Assembly: GCA_026418055.1 (NCBI GenBank)
Contig: JAOACB010000001.1
Coordinates: 80,715-144,714 of the forward strand
DNA length: 64,000 nt
DNA from: Fimbriimonadales bacterium
Lineage (GTDB): Bacteria > Armatimonadota > Fimbriimonadia > Fimbriimonadales > Fimbriimonadaceae
Direction: 5' to 3'
Shown here: piece after piece, positions 36,053 through 45,394 of the stretch
How positions within the stretch are numbered: the stretch's first letter is position 1
How the letters are laid out: each line of letters opens with the position of its first letter
The notes under the pieces: generated by a model
The model's database searches: none
Told to the model about the DNA's origin: nothing
What the model saw: only the letters and a program-made list of their open reading frames with translations
Position numbers and translations under genes: made by a program

Positions 36053-37429
36053 GTGGCTCGGGTCGTGGAGGCGCTGCGTGCCAACCTCGGTTCGGACGCG
36101 GTGTTGGCCGGTCCGGCGGTGGAGCGCGTGTACGAGTGCGACGCCTACACCGTGGAGAAGCGCCCGCCCTTGTGCGTCGTGCTCCCTGAGTCCACCGAGC
36201 AGGTCCAGAGCGTCGTGCGGATTTGCCGGCAGCACGGCGTGCCGTACGCCGCGCGGGGTGCCGGAACCGGCCTGAGCGGGGGAGCTACGGTTGCCGGAGT
36301 CGTCCTGTCGACACGGCGCATGAACCGCATCCTCCGGATCGATGCGGAGAACCGAATGGCTGTGGTGCAACCAGGTGCCACCAACCTTCAGGTCACGAGG
36401 GCCGCCGAGCCCCACGGTCTGTTCTTCGCGCCGGATCCGTCGAGCCAGCACGTGAGCACGATCGGCGGGAACATCGCCGAGAACGCCGGGGGTCCCCACA
36501 CGCTGAAGTACGGTGTGACCGCCAACCACGTGCTGGAGGTCGAGATGGTGCTGCCGAACGGCGAGGTGGCCCGACTCGGCTCCAAGGTGCCCGAGGCTCC
36601 CGGCCTGCACCCGCTCGCCCTGGTGGTCGGCTCCGAGGGCACGCTCGGCGTGGTGACCGAGGCCACCCTGCGGCTGTTGCCCAAGCCGCAGTGCGTGCGC
36701 ACGGCCTTGGCGTTCTTCGCCGAGCCGAGGGACGCCGTGCGAGCCGTGTCGGAGATGATCGCGATCGGCGTCGTTCCCCTGGCTCTCGAGTTCCTCGACT
36801 CGACGTTCATGAGAGTGGTCTCCGAGTCGTTCGGGTTGGACTTTCCGCCGGCGGCCAGAGCCTTTCTTTTGATGGAGTTCGACGGCACGGAGGAGTCGAC
36901 CGCGGAGGAGCTGAGCGCCGCGTCGGACGTCTGCGGCCGATGCGGCGTCGTCGAGCTGCAGATCGCACGCGACGAGGCGGAGCGCGCGAGCCTGTGGTAC
37001 GCGCGCAAGAACGCGGTGGGCGGTCTGGGACGCATCGCCCCTAGCAAAGTCACGCACGACGGTTCGATCCCGCGGTCGAAGCTGCCGGAGGCGTTGGCGC
37101 GCATCGAGGAGATCGCCGAGCGGCAAGGTGTGCTCGTGGCCAACTTGGCGCACGCTGGCGACGGCAACCTACACCCTTGCATGCCTCTCGACGACCGAGA
37201 TCCGGAACAGGTCGCCAGAATGCACCGCGCCGCCGACGAGATCATGCGGCTGTGCGTGGAGATGGGTGGCAGCATCACCGGCGAGCACGGCGTGGGGCTC
37301 GAGAAGCTGCCGTTCATGCGGTTGATGTTCTCGGCGGACGATCTCGACTTTCAGCGTCGCCTCGTTCAGGCGTTCGAGGGCTTTGAGCTCTGCAATCCGG
37401 GGAAGCTCCTGCCGGAGGCTGGCGCCTGA
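36053..37429 (+). CDS. glcD: Glycolate oxidase subunit GlcD (FAD-linked)
   Basis: A 458-residue FAD_binding_4/FAD-oxidase-C protein. The FAD domain contains PYAARGAGTGLSGGATVAGV, IGGNIAENAGGPHTLKYG and LVVGSEGTLGVVTEATLRLL; the C-terminal domain has NLAHAGDGNLHPCMPLDDRD and GGSITGEHGVGLEKL, including conserved His/Asp residues. It oxidises glycolate (or D-lactate-type 2-hydroxy acids) to the 2-oxo acid with GlcE and GlcF. GTG 36053 fits the -10 spacing. The stop overlaps glcE (TGATG). Confidence 0.93.
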   Translation: MARVVEALRANLGSDAVLAGPAVERVYECDAYTVEKRPPLCVVLPESTEQVQSVVRICRQHGVPYAARGAGTGLSGGATVAGVVLSTRRMNRILRIDAENRMAVVQPGATNLQVTRAAEPHGLFFAPDPSSQHVSTIGGNIAENAGGPHTLKYGVTANHVLEVEMVLPNGEVARLGSKVPEAPGLHPLALVVGSEGTLGVVTEATLRLLPKPQCVRTALAFFAEPRDAVRAVSEMIAIGVVPLALEFLDSTFMRVVSESFGLDFPPAARAFLLMEFDGTEESTAEELSAASDVCGRCGVVELQIARDEAERASLWYARKNAVGGLGRIAPSKVTHDGSIPRSKLPEALARIEEIAERQGVLVANLAHAGDGNLHPCMPLDDRDPEQVARMHRAADEIMRLCVEMGGSITGEHGVGLEKLPFMRLMFSADDLDFQRRLVQAFEGFELCNPGKLLPEAGA

Positions 37430-38256
37430 TGTTGGAGCGCCTTCGAGCGTTGCGGGAGGCCGTCTTGCAGGCTGGCCCGCTGCGGGTATCCGGCTCGGGA
37501 AGCAAGACGGCGCTGCTGCCAACCCCCAAGGGTGCGGACCTTCCCGTTGGCCTGCAGGGGATCCTCGAGCTCGCGCCGGACGATCAGTACCTGGAAGCCT
37601 GGGCAGGCACCCCGATCGCTGAGATTCAGGAGGAGGCGTCGCGGAAGGGTTTGTGCCTCCCCATGCCTTCCAGCGAACGCTGGGGCCAGGCGCTGGCCGG
37701 ATTCCCAGGCACCTTGGGAGGGTTGGTGGCGGCGAACCTCCCGCACGGTCTCTGGGCTCAGTGCGGCGGACCTCGGGATTGGATCCTTCGCGTGGAGCTC
37801 GTGACCGCGGACGGCCGTTTGGTCAAGGCCGGTTGCAAGGCGGTCAAAAACGTCGCGGGATACGACGTCCCCAAGCTCATGGTCGGATCGCGGGGAAGCC
37901 TTGGCATCCTCGTCCGGATCGGCGTTCGCCTCTGGCCGCTGCGGGCGGTTCCAACCCCAGCGGCCCAGCCGATGGGGAATCTGCGGCCGAACTGGATTCA
38001 GAGGACGCTCGCTTCCGACTTCGATCGCGCCATCGAGGCCGCCTCGGAGAGCATCGTCGCGGTGGATCGCGCCTCCAGCACGCTCTGGGCTCGGCTGGAG
38101 CCGGGCCGCCTGCTCCCGCGGCAGCCTGCAGACTGGGTGGTCTGTCCGTGGGTCGCCGAACCTCCGGAAGGGCCCGAAAGGGAGCTGGTGCGGCGCCTCA
38201 AGACGGCGGTGGACCCGTCCCAGAAGCTGAACCCGGGGGTGTTCGGGTGGATCTGA
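37429..38256 (+). CDS. glcE: Glycolate oxidase subunit GlcE (FAD-binding)
   Basis: A 275-residue protein, shorter than E. coli GlcE (about 350), with one FAD-binding domain: LRVSGSGSKTALLP, the VAANLPHGLWAQ segment in place of the usual glycine-rich loop, LVKAGCKAVKNVAGYDVPKL and GSRGSLGILVRIGVRLWPL. The C-terminal SQKLNPG is also typical. It starts on the glcD stop codon and overlaps glcF by 10 bp, so the three subunits should be made together. Confidence 0.88.
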   Translation: MLERLRALREAVLQAGPLRVSGSGSKTALLPTPKGADLPVGLQGILELAPDDQYLEAWAGTPIAEIQEEASRKGLCLPMPSSERWGQALAGFPGTLGGLVAANLPHGLWAQCGGPRDWILRVELVTADGRLVKAGCKAVKNVAGYDVPKLMVGSRGSLGILVRIGVRLWPLRAVPTPAAQPMGNLRPNWIQRTLASDFDRAIEAASESIVAVDRASSTLWARLEPGRLLPRQPADWVVCPWVAEPPEGPERELVRRLKTAVDPSQKLNPGVFGWI

Positions 38257-39452
38257 GCGAGCTGAGCGCCCGGTGCATCCACTGCGGGCTCTGTCTCGAG
38301 TCCTGCCCAACCTATGTGCTCACGCACGACGAGACGAAGTCGCCTAGGGGTCGCATCCATCTCGCCAGGTCGGCTCTGGAGGGTCGGTTCGACTACGGCG
38401 AGGAGATGGCGGCGGCGATCGACACCTGCCTGGGTTGCCGGGCCTGTGAGACGGCTTGTCCCAGCGGTGTCCGCTATGGGTCGATCTTGGAGCTCGTGCG
38501 AGAGCGCATGGAGTCCCGCAGGCCCCGCCGGGCGCTGAAGGCCTTCACGGGTGCGCTGACGCACCGACCGCTCCTGCACCTGCAACTGGCCGGATCCCGG
38601 TTCTTGCCGAGTGGTCGGGTGCCGGGTTTGCTGAGCAGAGCCCTGGCCGGAGGGGCCGCGGAGGCGGATTTGCCGAGGCCTCAGACCGCCGGGTCCTGGC
38701 CGCCGTTGCGCCAGGAGGAGCTGCCGCCGATTCGGGGCGAGGTGTTCCTGCTCGATGGTTGCGTCATGGAACCGCTGTTCGCTCGCGTTCACGAGGCAAC
38801 GACCCGTCTGTTGCAGCGTTGTGGTTTCCGAGTCCGTCGAACGGGCGCGTTGTGTTGCGGAGCCCTCCATGCCCACTCGGGGTATCTCACGGATGCCCGC
38901 AAGCGTGCCCTGCGCTTGGCACAGGCGCTGGAGGGCGGAACACCCCTCGTCACCAACTCCGCCGGTTGCGGCAGCACGATCAAGGACTATCGGGAGCTCG
39001 ATCCGGCCCTTGGGGAGCTCGCCGCGCGAGCCCGGGACCTGACGGAATTCCTCGTCGAGCATGGATTCGAGGAGCGCCTGAGGGAGTCTCGGGGTTTGCG
39101 GGTGCGGGCGACGTACCACGACGCCTGCCACCTGGCGCATGGCCAGGGGATACGCTCGCAACCGAGGAGATTGCTGGAGGCGGTCACCGGCTTGGAGCTC
39201 GTCACCCTGAACGAGAGCGACATGTGCTGCGGCAGCGCCGGCACGTACAACCTGACTCAGCCGGCGATGGCGCGGAGGTTGCTCGAACGAAAATGGCGAA
39301 ACATCGAGGCCACCGGCGCCGAGGCGGTGGTCCTCGCCAATCCGGGTTGCCACGCCTGGATCGAGCAGGGATCGCGCGAGAAGGCCGGTCGCGCCAAGGT
39401 CTACCACATCGCCGAGATGCTGGAAGCCTCGTTCGCAGGACGGTTGCCCTGA
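38247..39452 (+). CDS. glcF: Glycolate oxidase iron-sulfur subunit GlcF
   Basis: A 401-residue protein with two 4Fe-4S ferredoxin motifs at the N-terminus (CIHCGLCLESCPTYV and CLGCRACETACPSGV) and two CCG domains (GALCCGALHAHSG with NSAGCG, and MCCGSAGTYNLTQP with NPGCHAWI). It carries electrons from GlcDE to the membrane quinone pool. The start is a GTG at 38247 inside the end of glcE. It converges with the LuxR-type regulator, with 7 bp between stops. Confidence 0.93.
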   Translation: MDLSELSARCIHCGLCLESCPTYVLTHDETKSPRGRIHLARSALEGRFDYGEEMAAAIDTCLGCRACETACPSGVRYGSILELVRERMESRRPRRALKAFTGALTHRPLLHLQLAGSRFLPSGRVPGLLSRALAGGAAEADLPRPQTAGSWPPLRQEELPPIRGEVFLLDGCVMEPLFARVHEATTRLLQRCGFRVRRTGALCCGALHAHSGYLTDARKRALRLAQALEGGTPLVTNSAGCGSTIKDYRELDPALGELAARARDLTEFLVEHGFEERLRESRGLRVRATYHDACHLAHGQGIRSQPRRLLEAVTGLELVTLNESDMCCGSAGTYNLTQPAMARRLLERKWRNIEATGAEAVVLANPGCHAWIEQGSREKAGRAKVYHIAEMLEASFAGRLP

Positions 39453-39459
39453 GGGGCTC

Positions 39460-40668
39460 TCAACCTGCGGCCGAGGCGATCGCCTTGGCAAGGATCTTCA
39501 GGCTGTCGACGACGCGCTTCGAGAACTCCCGAGGGCGCCGCACCGAGTCGAGGCCGAGAAAGCCGAGAACGTCGCTGCCTCGGGCGATGGGAACCGCGGC
39601 CAGGGAGAGTATGCCCTGGGGTTCCAGAATCGCCCTCTCGGCGCCAGCTTCAGGCGGGAGCTCGTCCAGCGAGCGGATGGCGATCGCCCTGCCGCTCCTC
39701 AGCTCCTCCATCCACCATGGGAAGATCGACACGGGCATCCTCTGGAGGTGATCCTTCTCGGGCGTGACCCCAGGAGCGACCCATTCGTGCGTGTTGGACA
39801 TCCGGTCGCCATCCTCATCCAGTCGGAACAAGTACGCACGGTCGACGTCCGCAGCCCGCCCGACGGCCTCCAGCGCGTCCTGGATGCCCGACTCGCCCCG
39901 AAAGGCGATCTTCAGCACGGCCTCGGCCACCGCTTGCGCGAACTCCGCGTCGAGCACCGCCTGGCGATAGGAGGAGGGTTGCTCGCAGGCTTCCTCCAAT
40001 TGCCAGAAGTGTCCGATGAGCCGGCCTCCGACCGCCAAAGGGAGGTAGTCCCTCAGCAGGGATCGGCCGTCCGCCAAGCGCACGGTCTCACGATGCACCG
40101 GCTTGCCTTCCGCCAGGATGCTCCGGATCCTCGCCAAGGAGGCCTCGGGTTCCACGAACGTGCCAACCGTCTGAGGGAACAGCTCGCGGGATTCGAGACC
40201 CAAGAGGTCGGACGGCGTCTGCGGGATGCGGAAAAGCTCGAGAAAAGCATGGTTGACGAAGCTGACTCGATGCTGCACGTCCTCGAGGAGGACCGCGGTT
40301 CGGAGACCCTGCAACATGCCCCGCAGGGTCTCAAGCGCCTCTTGCAGTTCGCTCTCGGTTGCGCGCTTCTCCCGCAGCTCCTCCTCAAGCAGACTCAGCT
40401 GCTGGGCGGCCGCCAGCTGCTGGTGCCTGCGGATCGTTTCCAGAGCCGCCGCCACGGCGGCGGTCCTGGAAGCAACGTTGAGCCGCAGTCGGATGCGCTT
40501 CCAGTACGAAGCGATCGTTTCTGGAGACAGCCCGAGCATCGCGGCGATCTCCTTGTCGGTCTTGCCCTCCGCCGCCAGCACCAACAGCTCGCGCTCTCTT
40601 GGGGCTCCCTCGAGGAACGACCAATCGGCGATCTCCAGCGATTCCGTCCCCTCCGTGAGAAACTTCAT
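39460..40668 (-). CDS. LuxR-type HTH / PAS / GAF regulatory protein
   Basis: A 402-residue protein with an unusual order. A LuxR-type HTH lies at the N-terminus (RERELLVLAAEGKTDKEIAA, LGLSPETIASYWKRIRLRLN, about residues 23-70), then a helical linker, a PAS-like domain (about 112-220: RTAVLLEDVQHRVSFVNHAF) and a GAF domain (about 245-400: DVDRAYLFRLDEDGDRMS, ILSLAAVPIARGSDVLGFLG). It is probably a one-component sensor regulator. ATG 40668 has GAGG upstream. It lies directly downstream of the GH36-like gene on the same strand, so carbohydrate genes are possible targets. Confidence 0.85.
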   Translation of the reverse strand: MKFLTEGTESLEIADWSFLEGAPRERELLVLAAEGKTDKEIAAMLGLSPETIASYWKRIRLRLNVASRTAAVAAALETIRRHQQLAAAQQLSLLEEELREKRATESELQEALETLRGMLQGLRTAVLLEDVQHRVSFVNHAFLELFRIPQTPSDLLGLESRELFPQTVGTFVEPEASLARIRSILAEGKPVHRETVRLADGRSLLRDYLPLAVGGRLIGHFWQLEEACEQPSSYRQAVLDAEFAQAVAEAVLKIAFRGESGIQDALEAVGRAADVDRAYLFRLDEDGDRMSNTHEWVAPGVTPEKDHLQRMPVSIFPWWMEELRSGRAIAIRSLDELPPEAGAERAILEPQGILSLAAVPIARGSDVLGFLGLDSVRRPREFSKRVVDSLKILAKAIASAAG

Positions 40669-40774
40669 GGGACGACCTCAAGGCTCTCCCACCCAACCCA
40701 CCGCCGCTCCTCCCGGCGCGCCCCTTCCGAGGGACCGGTGGCAATAGGCGAGGGCCGATGCGGGATGCTTCTTG

Positions 40775-40780
40775 ACTATA
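40775..40780 (-). promoter_or_regulatory. Possible -10 of the LuxR-PAS-GAF regulator (TATAGT)
   Basis: TATAGT on the minus strand is the only good -10-like hexamer in the 187-bp gap; it would give a leader of about 100 nt. No -35 is clear. Confidence 0.35.
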
Positions 40781-40855
40781 GTTTCGGCCGAATCCGCGAT
40801 CCCCGCAAGCCGAAGCTGGGACCTGAGACGCGAAGAACCCGAGAATCCAGGGACC

Positions 40856-42562
40856 TCAACACTCCTCGTACGCCCGTACCTTCAGGCGGCGTTCCGAGGA
40901 GGATTCGTCGCGGATTCGGACCACCGCCTCCGAGGGCGTCCGCTCGAACCTCCGCGCAACCCAGGAGATGCCGGCCCAGATCGGCACGTCGGGCACGCTC
41001 GACGATGGCTCCCTCTGCTCGGGCCCGCACGTCAGCGAAATGGCGTACTCGCGCTGTGCCTCGCTGGGTGGAATGCCGTTCGCCTCTGCCGTGCAGAGCT
41101 GCTGTCCGAAGCGACTGGGAAAGCCCAAGCGCGCGTGACTGGGTTTCTCGTCGTGAGCTTGGACGAACACCCAAAGCCCGCGAGCGTCCGTCGAGGGTCG
41201 CCATCGGACCTCCCAGCATTTCCGAGCCGCCTCTCTGATGTCCGCGGAGAGCAACCTCAACCTGCCGGGGAGCGGCTCGGACGGCGCCTCGGGCAACAGG
41301 AAAGCAGGATCCGCGAACGCTCCGAGACCGAGCAGAGCGCACTGCTCGCCCTCCAGCTGCAGCGTAACCAGGTCCTGTTGGACGAGCACCGGGGGCTCGG
41401 GGCCATCCGACCAAAGGGGGAGCGCCCGGTGCAAGCCCGGCACACGCAGCTCGGCGACCTGTTGCTCTTGGGTCGGATTGACCAGGTAGAGCAGTCCCGC
41501 CGCGCCGCCTCCCGTGAGGTAGCCGTGCCAAGGAGCCAAGCCTGGCTCTCCCGTCCCGACGAAGCTCGCTTCCAAGCCCTTGCTCCAAGCGGAAAGGAAC
41601 AGTTCGGTGGCCGCCTTCATGAACCGCACGTCCTCGTCGGTCAACACTTCGGGGTTGCCGTACAACAGGTGGCGTTTGCCGCCGCGAGCCAGCTGACCCA
41701 GGCAGGTGCGCGGAAAGCCCTTTCGGCCCCTGTAGCAGCAAGTGTTCGTGGTGCCAAGGAGCGCTCCGTGATCGTCGATGCGATCGAGCGGGAAGCCGCA
41801 CCGGTGCAAGGCCCACACCTGCCGGTCCTGGTACAGGTCCAAGTTCCGGACGAGGGAAGTCTGGGGGATGTCGATCGGATGCGGGTCGCCGGAAAAAAGA
41901 CGGTCGAGCACTCCGAGCCAGGACGGGTCGGCAGCCAATGGATCCGGCAAGCCGCTCACGGTCGATTGCTCCGACAAGGCGAAGCCGCAGTGCGCAAACA
42001 GGACTGCGTCGGGGTAGGCGCACCGCAAACGATCCAATATGCCTCGCAAGGCGTCCACCGACCGTTGGCGAGTCTCCGAGGGCGGCCGCGCGGGATCGGC
42101 GCTTGCCGTCCAGTCGGCGAAGTCGAACTTGAACACGCGGCAACCCCATTGCTCGGCAGCGTGGTGCAGAGCGGCCTCGAAGCTCTCGGCGTAAGGCCCA
42201 TCCAGCAGGCTGTAGCACCAGCCGTTCGTTGCCTTGCTGGCTTGCCACTCCGGTGGATTCATGTGTCCGCCATTCACGGCGAACCAGAGGCCGAAGCGCA
42301 TTCCCATCTCGCGCACCCGCCGGAGGATCGGCTCCGGTCCGTCGGGAAAGGTCTCGGGGTCGAAGGCGGTGTAGGGCTTCGACTTGTCGAACCAGAAGCA
42401 GTCGATGTGGAAGCAATCGAACGCCATCCCGTGCTCGGACCTCCACCTTTGCAGGCGATCGAGAGCGCGATGGCAGAGTTCTTCCGAGAGGCGCACACGG
42501 TCTCCGAGCTCGTCGTGGAAACCCCAAGTGCTGTAGATGCGGATCGGTCTGCGGGCCGCCAT
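40856..42562 (-). CDS. GH36/GH27-like alpha-galactosidase family protein
   Basis: A 568-residue melibiase-type (beta/alpha)8 hydrolase. The N-terminus starts the barrel at once (IRIYSTWGFHDELGD), followed by DCFHIDCFWFD, MGMRFGLWFAVNGGH, and CRVFKFDFADW with a nucleophile candidate Asp147 in the KxD motif; a later LVRNLDLYQDRQ may hold the acid/base. The C-terminal part is beta-rich. No signal peptide, so it may act on imported oligosaccharides. ATG 42562 gives a sensible N-terminus but has no Shine-Dalgarno or TANNNT before it. Substrate specificity cannot be assigned. Confidence 0.75.
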   Translation of the reverse strand: MAARRPIRIYSTWGFHDELGDRVRLSEELCHRALDRLQRWRSEHGMAFDCFHIDCFWFDKSKPYTAFDPETFPDGPEPILRRVREMGMRFGLWFAVNGGHMNPPEWQASKATNGWCYSLLDGPYAESFEAALHHAAEQWGCRVFKFDFADWTASADPARPPSETRQRSVDALRGILDRLRCAYPDAVLFAHCGFALSEQSTVSGLPDPLAADPSWLGVLDRLFSGDPHPIDIPQTSLVRNLDLYQDRQVWALHRCGFPLDRIDDHGALLGTTNTCCYRGRKGFPRTCLGQLARGGKRHLLYGNPEVLTDEDVRFMKAATELFLSAWSKGLEASFVGTGEPGLAPWHGYLTGGGAAGLLYLVNPTQEQQVAELRVPGLHRALPLWSDGPEPPVLVQQDLVTLQLEGEQCALLGLGAFADPAFLLPEAPSEPLPGRLRLLSADIREAARKCWEVRWRPSTDARGLWVFVQAHDEKPSHARLGFPSRFGQQLCTAEANGIPPSEAQREYAISLTCGPEQREPSSSVPDVPIWAGISWVARRFERTPSEAVVRIRDESSSERRLKVRAYEEC

Positions 42563-43487
42563 GTCGGATGACCCAGTTTGCCCCAAGCGGAGGGGAGCGC
42601 GCTTCGACGATTCGAGCCTGGTCTCGGCCGGACCCGGCTGCCCAGCGGGGCCCAAGAGGGGATTCGCGCCACCGGTCCGTACACGGCGCTTCGACGGCAT
42701 GTCCGGATGCGGTCTGCCTGAAGCCGGGCTAGGGTTCGTCTTCAGCCGGCGGGACAACCGATGCGCCAGTCGGCAAGGGGGCTAGGTTCGCTTCCAGACT
42801 TGCGCGGACCCTCGTTGATCGTCGGCGGCGATTCTCGGGTTGTGGTAACTATGGCCGTGACGGGAAAGGAGATGCAGGCGGCACGCATCCGCTCGACGAA
42901 CCCCTCTTGGAGCGCTGGCGACAAGGCGTGCCCTTGGGCGCTCGCCCCGGTCAGGACCAGAGGCGTCCGTTGATCGGCGACCGTCCGACCGGCCTTTCCA
43001 CTGCCTCGTGGAACTCTCCCGCGCACGAGGAGCCGCCTGGTGTCGCCGCGGAAGGGAAGGTTCCGGGTGGACCGCGGCCGTCAGGGCTCTGACGTTCGGC
43101 ACCCTCGGCCGAGCGTTCTCCGATGGCAGGTCCTCAGTGCGCCGTGCAACGGTTCGCTCGGTCGCGCGGGATCCGCTCGTGTCTCCGCAGGTTCTCGCGC
43201 GGCGCATGGGCCCTTGCGGACGCGCCCCAACGATCGGATGCGCTCCCACCATAGACAGGCCACGAAGGCGAGAGACTCGGCAACCGAGAGGCTCCGGGCA
43301 GGAGTTCTGCCGGTCGGTGGCCTCCCTGTCGGTAGAGAAGGAGGCCAGAGGGCGATGGCGCAGGGAGCCGCCGGGCTCCCTACGGACTCGGCTCCAGACG
43401 GAGCCACCCGGTCGGACTTAGGGAAAGGCCCGGTACCTCGGTGCCTCTGCGTCTTGGACACCGGTGAGGAGGTCTGGGTGCTCCTGT
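42563..43487. other. Gene-poor 925-bp interval, possible decayed coding DNA
   Basis: No complete gene is recognised. On the minus strand around 42850-42980 a short stretch (PLVLTGASAQGHALSPALQE, then GFVERMRAACISFPV) resembles the middle of a LacI-type sensor domain, without a start, a DNA-binding domain or a continuation in frame. The region may be another regulator remnant. No repeats, RNA genes or mobile-element ends were seen. Confidence 0.35.
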
Positions 43488-44270
43488 TCAGCCTCCTAGA
43501 ATCCCGTAGGCCTCCCGCAGGGCGTGAAGCCGGTCGTCGTGCCGGGTCCAGAATTCGTGACCGACGAAGTGTGGGTAGTCCATCTCGGCCAACGCGCGAC
43601 CGATGGCGCCGTAGTTGAGTTCCTGAGAGCCGTCGATGTCTTTGCGGCCGGGCACCCCTGCCGTGTGGATGTGACCCAGCAAGGGGGCGATGCGCCTCAG
43701 CGTGGCGATGACGTCGCCCTCCATGATCTGCATGTGGTAGACGTCGTACAGGATCTTCGCGCGGGGGCTGGCACAGAGCTCGCACAGAAGAACCGCCCAG
43801 TCGGTGTGGTCGGCCATGTAGCGGGGATGGTCGAGTTTGGAGTTCAGCAGCTCCAGATTGAGGTTGACGCCGCATTCCTCGGCTAGCGGCAGCACCTTGC
43901 GAAGGCAACGCGCGGCGACGAGCGCTCCCATGGCGTCGCTCTGTCCCGCCCTACGATTGCCGCTCAGAGTGATCAACCCGGGGATGTCCCACTGGCGCGC
44001 CTTGCGGATGGAGGCTTCGAGCTCCGAAAGGATGCGCTCGTGCTGCTCCGGATCGTTCAGGCCGTCGGTGTGCGTGCCGTGGCCGACCATGCTGCAGAGC
44101 ACCAAACCGGCTCGGCGAGCCTCTTCGGCTACTTCGTCCAGAGAGTCGTCCCAGAACCAGATCTCTACCGCGTCGTACCCGATCGCCCGTGCTTCTCGGA
44201 ACAGGTCCGAGAGGGTCATGCCCGCCGGGCGGAAACAGTCCAAGCAGAAGCTCTGTCGCAGTTTCGTCAC
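43488..44270 (-). CDS. Sugar phosphate isomerase/epimerase (AP-endonuclease-2 TIM barrel)
   Basis: A 260-residue protein of the xylose-isomerase-like/hydroxypyruvate-isomerase superfamily. Metal and substrate segments visible are IGYDAVEIWFWD, VLCSMVGHGTHTDG, LNLELLNSKLDHPRY, KILYDVYHMQIMEGDV and HIHTAGVPGRKDIDGSQELN. GTG 44270 is preferred over TTG 44273 because GAGGTG lies 5 nt upstream. It follows the zinc-type dehydrogenase by about 10 nt, so the two probably act in one sugar or polyol pathway. Confidence 0.88.
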   Translation of the reverse strand: MTKLRQSFCLDCFRPAGMTLSDLFREARAIGYDAVEIWFWDDSLDEVAEEARRAGLVLCSMVGHGTHTDGLNDPEQHERILSELEASIRKARQWDIPGLITLSGNRRAGQSDAMGALVAARCLRKVLPLAEECGVNLNLELLNSKLDHPRYMADHTDWAVLLCELCASPRAKILYDVYHMQIMEGDVIATLRRIAPLLGHIHTAGVPGRKDIDGSQELNYGAIGRALAEMDYPHFVGHEFWTRHDDRLHALREAYGILGG

Positions 44271-44279
44271 CAAAGCACC

Positions 44280-45374
44280 TCACGAGTACTGAACGGTCAG
44301 CTTGACGCCCGCCGTCGGGTCTCCGGCGACCCGCAGGTACGCGTCGGGCAGGTCATCGAACTCCACCATCGGGCCCAGAACCTCGGCTCCTCGCACGCAG
44401 CCCCGAAGGATCAGCTCGAAGCACTCCTCTTGGATGCGGCGATGGTTCCACCGAGGGTGGTCGGGGTTGGGATCGCTGCACGCGCGGCTGGACACGATCC
44501 TGGGCCGGTTCATGTGGAACTCTCCGCCAAAGTCGATGCCCTGGTTGTGCGGCGGCGGGAAAGCCCCGAGAACGATCGTTCCTCCGTAGGCGATGCCCCG
44601 AATCGCCTGCTGGAGAGCCTGTGGAGCGCCGCTGAAGTCGATCACCACGTCGGGCCCCTCCCTTCCTACGGTCTCCCGGAGGGCGAGACCGACGTCGCCA
44701 GACGTGGGATCCAGCGTGGCGTCGGCGCCCGTCTTTCGAGCCACTTCCCGCCGCCCTCGGATGGGATCCAGGGCCACCACCAGCGAGCAACCTGCCGCCT
44801 TCGCCAGCTGAACGCAGCACAAGCCGATGGCTCCGAGGCCGAACACGGCGATGCGGTCGCCGATGCGCACGCCGCCATCCCGCAGGGCACCGAGCGCGAA
44901 CTCGCAAGGGTCCAGCAGCAACGCGTCGCGCCAGTCCACGCCCTCGGGAACGAGCCAGCAGTCCGCCTCCCGAGCCACGAGTTCGGGCTGGAACGGAGCG
45001 CTCACGCAAACGCGATCTCCCTTCCGGAGCCGGGCGCAGGCCGCGCCTGCCTCCACGATCTCGCCGTGCTGCATGTTGCCGAGTGGCACCGGGTAGCCCC
45101 AGAGCATGCCTTCGGGTACGTGCATCCTGCGCTCCGGATCCCATCGGCCGCGCTCGTTGGCGTAGCCCTTCACGAAGGCCATCATCGTGCCGTGCTTCTC
45201 CACCCCGTGCAGGCAACGGATGCGCACCCCGTCCTCGGGCAGTGGAGGCAACTCGATCTCGCGCCACCCAACGGATCCCTTCTCAAGACAGGCCAGCTGC
45301 TTCACGGAACGGCTTTTCGCCACGTCGGACGCGATTTCCTGCCCCGATGGCGGAAGGGGATGAAACGCGTTCAC
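44280..45374 (-). CDS. MDR-superfamily (zinc-type) alcohol/polyol dehydrogenase
   Basis: A 364-residue medium-chain dehydrogenase. The catalytic domain has CLHGVEKHGTMMAFVKG, PLGNMQHGEIVEAGAACARL and GDRVCVSAPF; the Rossmann domain has RIAVFGLGAIGLCCVQLAKA and VVALDPIRGRREVARKTGA. The usual structural-zinc cysteine cluster is absent and the catalytic-zinc ligand pattern is altered, as in sorbitol-dehydrogenase-like subgroups. GTG 45374 is the assigned start; a later start near residue 19 is possible. It shares an operon with the isomerase and is divergent from the glycosidase at 45395, with 20 bp between the starts. Confidence 0.85.
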   Translation of the reverse strand: MNAFHPLPPSGQEIASDVAKSRSVKQLACLEKGSVGWREIELPPLPEDGVRIRCLHGVEKHGTMMAFVKGYANERGRWDPERRMHVPEGMLWGYPVPLGNMQHGEIVEAGAACARLRKGDRVCVSAPFQPELVAREADCWLVPEGVDWRDALLLDPCEFALGALRDGGVRIGDRIAVFGLGAIGLCCVQLAKAAGCSLVVALDPIRGRREVARKTGADATLDPTSGDVGLALRETVGREGPDVVIDFSGAPQALQQAIRGIAYGGTIVLGAFPPPHNQGIDFGGEFHMNRPRIVSSRACSDPNPDHPRWNHRRIQEECFELILRGCVRGAEVLGPMVEFDDLPDAYLRVAGDPTAGVKLTVQYS

Positions 45375-45382
45375 TGGCGGGG

Positions 45383-45388
45383 TAACGT
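45383..45388 (+). promoter_or_regulatory. Leaderless -10 of the 45.4 kb glycosidase (TAACGT)
   Basis: TAACGT is 6 nt before ATG 45395; no Shine-Dalgarno is present. Confidence 0.5.
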
Positions 45389-45394
45389 CGCTCC

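Noticed and set aside
35227..36084. Longer N-terminus of the TSUP permease starting at 36084
   Set aside because: It would overlap the glcD start and promoter; TAGATT 7 nt before GTG 36003 gives a better start.
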